Shown here piece by piece: positions 5,128 through 7,378 of a stretch of DNA of 7,378 nt. The stretch's first letter is position 1. Every line of letters starts with the position of its first letter. The DNA is from an uncultured Desulfobulbaceae bacterium (GTDB lineage: Bacteria > Desulfobacterota > Desulfobulbia > Desulfobulbales > Desulfobulbaceae), in the NCBI GenBank assembly GCA_947260045.1, contig CAMYOP010000050.1, positions 1-7,378 of the forward strand, written 5' to 3'. The notes beneath the pieces are model-generated. The model searched no databases. It was not told the DNA's origin and saw only the letters and a program-made list of their open reading frames with translations. The translations under genes were made by a program, and so were the position numbers.

Positions 5128-6093
5128 TCAAGCAAACAGAATATACAATATCGTCACCAGGGCTATGCTGACAGCGCGGAAACTTTGATTGCAAATTATA
5201 AGAAACAGGGCAATTTTTGTGGGGAAAATACCAGAATAGTAGGGGAACTGGTGCCGAAAAGCTCGTACGGGTGATGAGACAATATTGCCGATCATCAGGG
5301 CCACAATCATTTCCTGCAGGCCCAGGGTCCCTTCCTGGAGAAGTGCTCCCGCAGCAGCCAGCCCTGCTGTGAATTCTGCTGCAATATGGATGGCAATTAT
5401 GGAAAATGCCTGGGGTGACAGCCAGGAGATAAAACCAAGATTCTCTGCCATGAAAATCTCTATGGATTTAAAAACACCAGCCTGATTTAAGAGAAAGAAC
5501 AAAACGTAAATCGGCACGGTGAAACGGCATATTCGGCCTATTCTCTTCTTGAATCGTTTCCATGTAGTCTGCCAGATAGATTCTTTGCGTTCCTCTGGTA
5601 TTTTGATCTCAATATTATTCAAATTCGCGCCACTTTTTTTCTCCAGGATAAAATGACCAAGCACGGTGATAGAGAGGGTTCTTAAAATCGCTGCACCAAA
5701 GGTAAGTCCAATATAGATAAAGGCAGCTTCATGGATGAGGGAAACAGTAATGAAAAATGTGGTTGGAAGATGGAGGAAGTATGTGGGCAGACTATTAAAC
5801 AGATTTGCCAGGACCAGTTCTTTTCTGCTCAGCTCTTTTTTCTCATACGCTTCTGAAAGCATGGTGTTGGCAGCTATTCCTGAGAAAAAGGCCATTGAAA
5901 AAGAGGCTCCAGTGATATCGGTAAGCTTGCCAAAGCGAATAAGCGGCCTTGCCAGGAGCGCTATCTTGTAGGTCCAGTGTAAGGCTTCAATAAAATTGGC
6001 GACCAGAAGGCCGATGGAGATAAAAAAGAGAAGGCGTAAAAGTGGCCAGCCAAGATGTTGCCATAATAATGTCCAATCACTCAGGAATTCCAA
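5128..6093 (-). CDS. Nucleoside-recognition (Gate) domain membrane protein
   Basis: A 321-residue polytopic inner-membrane protein ending in TGA. Hydrophobic segments lie at about 15-37, 62-77, 103-150 (probably two), 190-204, 222-252, 262-275, and 292-320. The pattern of two similar halves with small-residue helices (SFSMAFFSGIAANTMLSEA, 64-82; EFTAGLAAAGALLQE, 240-254) is that of the Gate or nucleoside-recognition family, which contains transporters and proteins of unknown substrate; the transported compound cannot be read from sequence. A charged loop (~151-185, EKKSG to WKRFKKR) separates the halves. The start is a TTG (6091-6093) with AGAGG 12 bases upstream; the next in-frame Met is residue 68, inside a membrane segment, so TTG is preferred. 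It is convergent with the CRISPR remnant and divergent from the 6406 gene. Annotated relatives are usually simply called nucleoside recognition domain proteins. Confidence 0.85.
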   Translation of the reverse strand: MEFLSDWTLLWQHLGWPLLRLLFFISIGLLVANFIEALHWTYKIALLARPLIRFGKLTDITGASFSMAFFSGIAANTMLSEAYEKKELSRKELVLANLFNSLPTYFLHLPTTFFITVSLIHEAAFIYIGLTFGAAILRTLSITVLGHFILEKKSGANLNNIEIKIPEERKESIWQTTWKRFKKRIGRICRFTVPIYVLFFLLNQAGVFKSIEIFMAENLGFISWLSPQAFSIIAIHIAAEFTAGLAAAGALLQEGTLGLQEMIVALMIGNIVSSPVRAFRHQFPYYSGIFPTKIALFLIICNQSFRAVSIALVTILYILFA

Positions 6094-6180
6094 GGTGTTT
6101 CTAAACCTCTGGGTTCAATAATTTGCAGGATATCTGAAGTAAATTATTTTATTATTCTAGATTAGTTCAATGTTTTTCTA

Positions 6181-6195
6181 CACCTTTTTAAGGTG
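6181..6195. repeat. Short hairpin in the Gate gene leader
   Basis: CACCTT-TTT-AAGGTG forms a perfect 6-bp stem, 88 bp upstream of the TTG start of the Gate-domain gene. No T-run follows on either strand, so termination is unlikely. It could be an operator half-site pair or an mRNA leader stem; no regulator is recognised. Confidence 0.3.
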
Positions 6196-6393
6196 CCAGT
6201 CTGTCTGTAAAAAAGATTTACTCCTGGCAACTTCTACCATTTATTTCATCATGTTCACAATATCCCTTCCTGAAAAGTATGGATGAGAGGATTAATTCTT
6301 TTGGAAAAATGGAATAATTTGGATAAGTGAGGTGACAATTATTTTTGCAATGATCAATTTTTATTATAGTTTTTATCAATTTAAAATGAAATG

Positions 6394-6399
6394 AAGGAG
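6394..6399 (+). promoter_or_regulatory. Strong Shine-Dalgarno AAGGAG that fixes the start of the 6406 gene
   Basis: AAGGAG lies 6 bases before the ATG at 6406-6408. An in-frame ATG also exists at 6391, but it lies upstream of this site and has no comparable site in front of it, so the protein should begin MVEVCSLEG rather than MKEYAMVEV. Confidence 0.75.
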
Positions 6400-6405
6400 T
6401 ATGCC

Positions 6406-7050
6406 ATGGTGGAGGTATGCAGCCTAGAAGGAGAGAGTTCCGAGAGTGTTACAGATATTGCCCATATCAGTTTTTTGGATATGATCAAAGTCCTTTTTGA
6501 TCTCGGTGGTACTGCAAATGCGAAAGGCACTTTGATTCGAAATGCTCTTAATACCGCAGATAAAATTTCTCAGGAGGACTATGATTCCTTTGATGCTTTT
6601 TTGCAGTCGGTTGAAGATGGGAGCAATCCTATTTCCATGATGGAGGGAAAGGCAGTCTATGAAGGCGGAAATGTTTTTGGTTTGCCTGCTTGTCCTTTTG
6701 CCAAATCCATTAAAAACTACCCGGATATTTTTCACGAATTACCGAAATCTTATGAAGACTTTACCATTGAGTTCAATAAATCAACCCGGATCATCAATAT
6801 GTATAACGTTGGCGAAGGTGCAGGATTAAGTCCCTTTTGGCCCGTCCATCAGCCTCTTCGGAGTGCTCTTGGTGATAAAATAAAGATTGGCGGGAAAAAT
6901 GTCACCATTTACCAACTTGGCTGTAAATCCGGGTCTGGTAAAAAGGGTTTTGGTGAAAAATGGATCGAGGAGAATGGCGTTGCAAAAGATGTTGTTGATA
7001 AGGTCCTGGATGACAACATGTGTTGTTATTATCTGAAAGTGGCAGAATAG
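6406..7050 (+). CDS. Soluble protein of unknown function with clustered cysteines
   Basis: A 214-residue protein (219 if the ATG at 6391 were used) with a TAG stop. I do not recognise the family. There is no signal peptide and no membrane segment, so it is probably cytoplasmic. The N-terminal part (~1-85) is acidic and looks helical (SFLDMIKVLFDLGGTANAK, then LIRNALNTADKISQEDYDSF). The C-terminal part (~86-214) looks like a compact mixed alpha/beta domain with GGNVFGLPACPFAKSIKNY (87-105), SPFWPVHQP (142-150) and IYQLGCKSGSGKKGFGEKW (168-186). Five cysteines are present (5, 96, 173, 206, 207); 96, 173 and the 206-207 pair lie in conserved-looking contexts and could bind a metal or take part in redox chemistry (inference). 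It is transcribed alone, divergently from the Gate gene. Its excellent ribosome-binding site suggests good expression. Confidence 0.85.
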   Translation: MVEVCSLEGESSESVTDIAHISFLDMIKVLFDLGGTANAKGTLIRNALNTADKISQEDYDSFDAFLQSVEDGSNPISMMEGKAVYEGGNVFGLPACPFAKSIKNYPDIFHELPKSYEDFTIEFNKSTRIINMYNVGEGAGLSPFWPVHQPLRSALGDKIKIGGKNVTIYQLGCKSGSGKKGFGEKWIEENGVAKDVVDKVLDDNMCCYYLKVAE

Positions 7051-7108
7051 ATTTTTTTTGTTCTTTTTTTCAGTCCGGTCTGTTGGATCTTTTTTGTAAA
7101 AACAGACC
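7051..7108. repeat. T-tracts followed by an inverted repeat downstream of the 6406 gene
   Basis: Two T-runs (7052-7059 and 7064-7070) follow the stop codon at once. After them GGTCTGTT (7077-7084) and AACAGACC (7101-7108) make a perfect 8-bp stem around a 16-base loop that itself contains TTTTTT. For an intrinsic terminator of the plus gene the order is wrong, since the T-runs precede the stem, and reading the minus strand gives A-runs. It may still limit read-through, but the call as a terminator is weak. Confidence 0.35.
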
Positions 7109-7171
7109 AGAACTATGAATTAGCAGAGAGAGTATATAAAGCTGGCGCTTGTTGGTAGTAAGACGTCTGCT

Positions 7172-7378
7172 TTAAGGCCTGAGCCATTGAAAGTTTCTCC
7201 CTGGAATCCCCGTTTCAGAAAATAACGATGTACGTGGCAGGAGACAATGGGAGTAGATGTTCTTTGGATCTTTTACCAGGAGAAAGAGATCCATTTGACT
7301 CCTGAGAATATTTTTGAAAAAATCTGGGTGTTTTAGCTGCAATTGTTGCTGAAAAAAAGCAGTTGTTTTTCGTCCAAG
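7172..7378 (-). CDS. Possible 3' end of a minus-strand gene (partial, weak)
   Basis: Entering from the right edge, one minus-strand frame is open for 68 codons to a TAA (7172-7174). It reads for example FFQQQLQLKHPDFFKNILRS, then FLLVKDPKNIYSHC and GIPGRNFQWLRP. The composition is protein-like, but I do not recognise it. A second minus-strand frame is also open for over 60 codons, and a small plus-strand frame (ATG at 7244, 29 codons) has AGGAG just upstream, so coding status is uncertain. If real, it is convergent with the 6406 gene. Confidence 0.3.
   Translation of the reverse strand, partial: LGRKTTAFFQQQLQLKHPDFFKNILRSQMDLFLLVKDPKNIYSHCLLPRTSLFSETGIPGRNFQWLRP

Larger units (their letters stand above)
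6094..6405. other. AT-rich divergent intergenic region
   Basis: These 312 bp separate the leftward Gate gene from the rightward 6406 gene and must contain both promoters. No reading frame of note is seen. AATAATTT (6117-6124) and AAATTATT (6141-6148) are a perfect 8-bp inverted pair 16 bp apart, and CACCTT (6181-6186) with AAGGTG (6190-6195) forms a tight 6-bp hairpin with a TTT loop. Near the plus gene the sequence is strongly AT-rich (TTGCAA at 6345-6350, TATAGT at 6365-6370, but only 14 bp apart), so a sigma-70 promoter is plausible but not assignable with confidence. Confidence 0.6.

Noticed and set aside
4958..5188. Plus-strand frame of 76 codons over the CRISPR repeats
   Set aside because: It arises only because the repeats lack stops in that frame, and it overlaps both the cas1 fragment and the end of the Gate gene.
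6331..6350. Sigma-54-like GG ... TTGCAA upstream of the 6406 gene
   Set aside because: The spacing between the GG and GC elements is 14 bases, too long for a sigma-54 promoter.
7051..7108. Intrinsic terminator of the 6406 gene
   Set aside because: T-runs come before the stem rather than after it, and the 16-base loop is too large for a typical terminator; recorded as a repeat only.

Overview
The window looks like chromosomal DNA from a Gram-negative anaerobe, most likely a sulfate reducer or relative in Desulfobacterota. The basis is the 862-residue chimera of a cyclic-nucleotide sensor, an NtrC-like AAA+ domain and a membrane Fe-S domain, a nucleoside-recognition (Gate) membrane protein, and type I-E cas fragments that resemble deltaproteobacterial ones. 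This placement is inference from protein character; no rRNA, tRNA or other marker gene is present.

Layout. Positions 1-193 (minus) hold the N-terminus of a membrane sensor protein cut by the window edge. Positions 405-2993 (minus) encode the large chimera. A 418-bp divergent intergenic region (2994-3411) follows. Positions 3412-5104 hold the wreck of a type I-E CRISPR-Cas locus in native order on the plus strand: the 5' end of cas3 (HD domain only), an intact-looking RhuM-Fic/Doc gene, a doubly deleted cas1 fragment, a type I-E repeat, 34 bp of spacer-like sequence, and a second repeat that resembles type I-C better than type I-E. Positions 5128-6093 (minus) encode a polytopic Gate-domain protein with a TTG start. 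After an AT-rich divergent region (6094-6405), a soluble protein of unknown function is encoded at 6406-7050 behind a strong Shine-Dalgarno sequence. The last ~200 bp may hold the 3' end of a minus-strand gene.

The most informative part is the CRISPR graveyard. Cas3 keeps its start and first HD residues. Cas1 keeps its first codons, lacks about 35 residues internally, and is then joined directly to a CRISPR repeat. No interference complex, cas2 or leader remains, so the system should be dead. The RhuM-Fic reading frame between the cas fragments is complete and its stop lies 6 bp before the cas1 start. This suggests an accessory or addiction-type gene that either was part of the cas operon or arrived during its decay, and was kept while the cas genes were lost. 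The gene also carries a perfect 16-bp inverted repeat inside its coding sequence.

The second notable item is the 862-residue protein. It keeps a good cyclic-nucleotide-binding cassette and a full set of Fe-S cysteines, but its AAA+ module has lost the GAFTGA loop and the Walker B acidic pair, and there is no DNA-binding domain. It is therefore better read as a ligand-gated membrane redox protein than as a sigma-54 activator.
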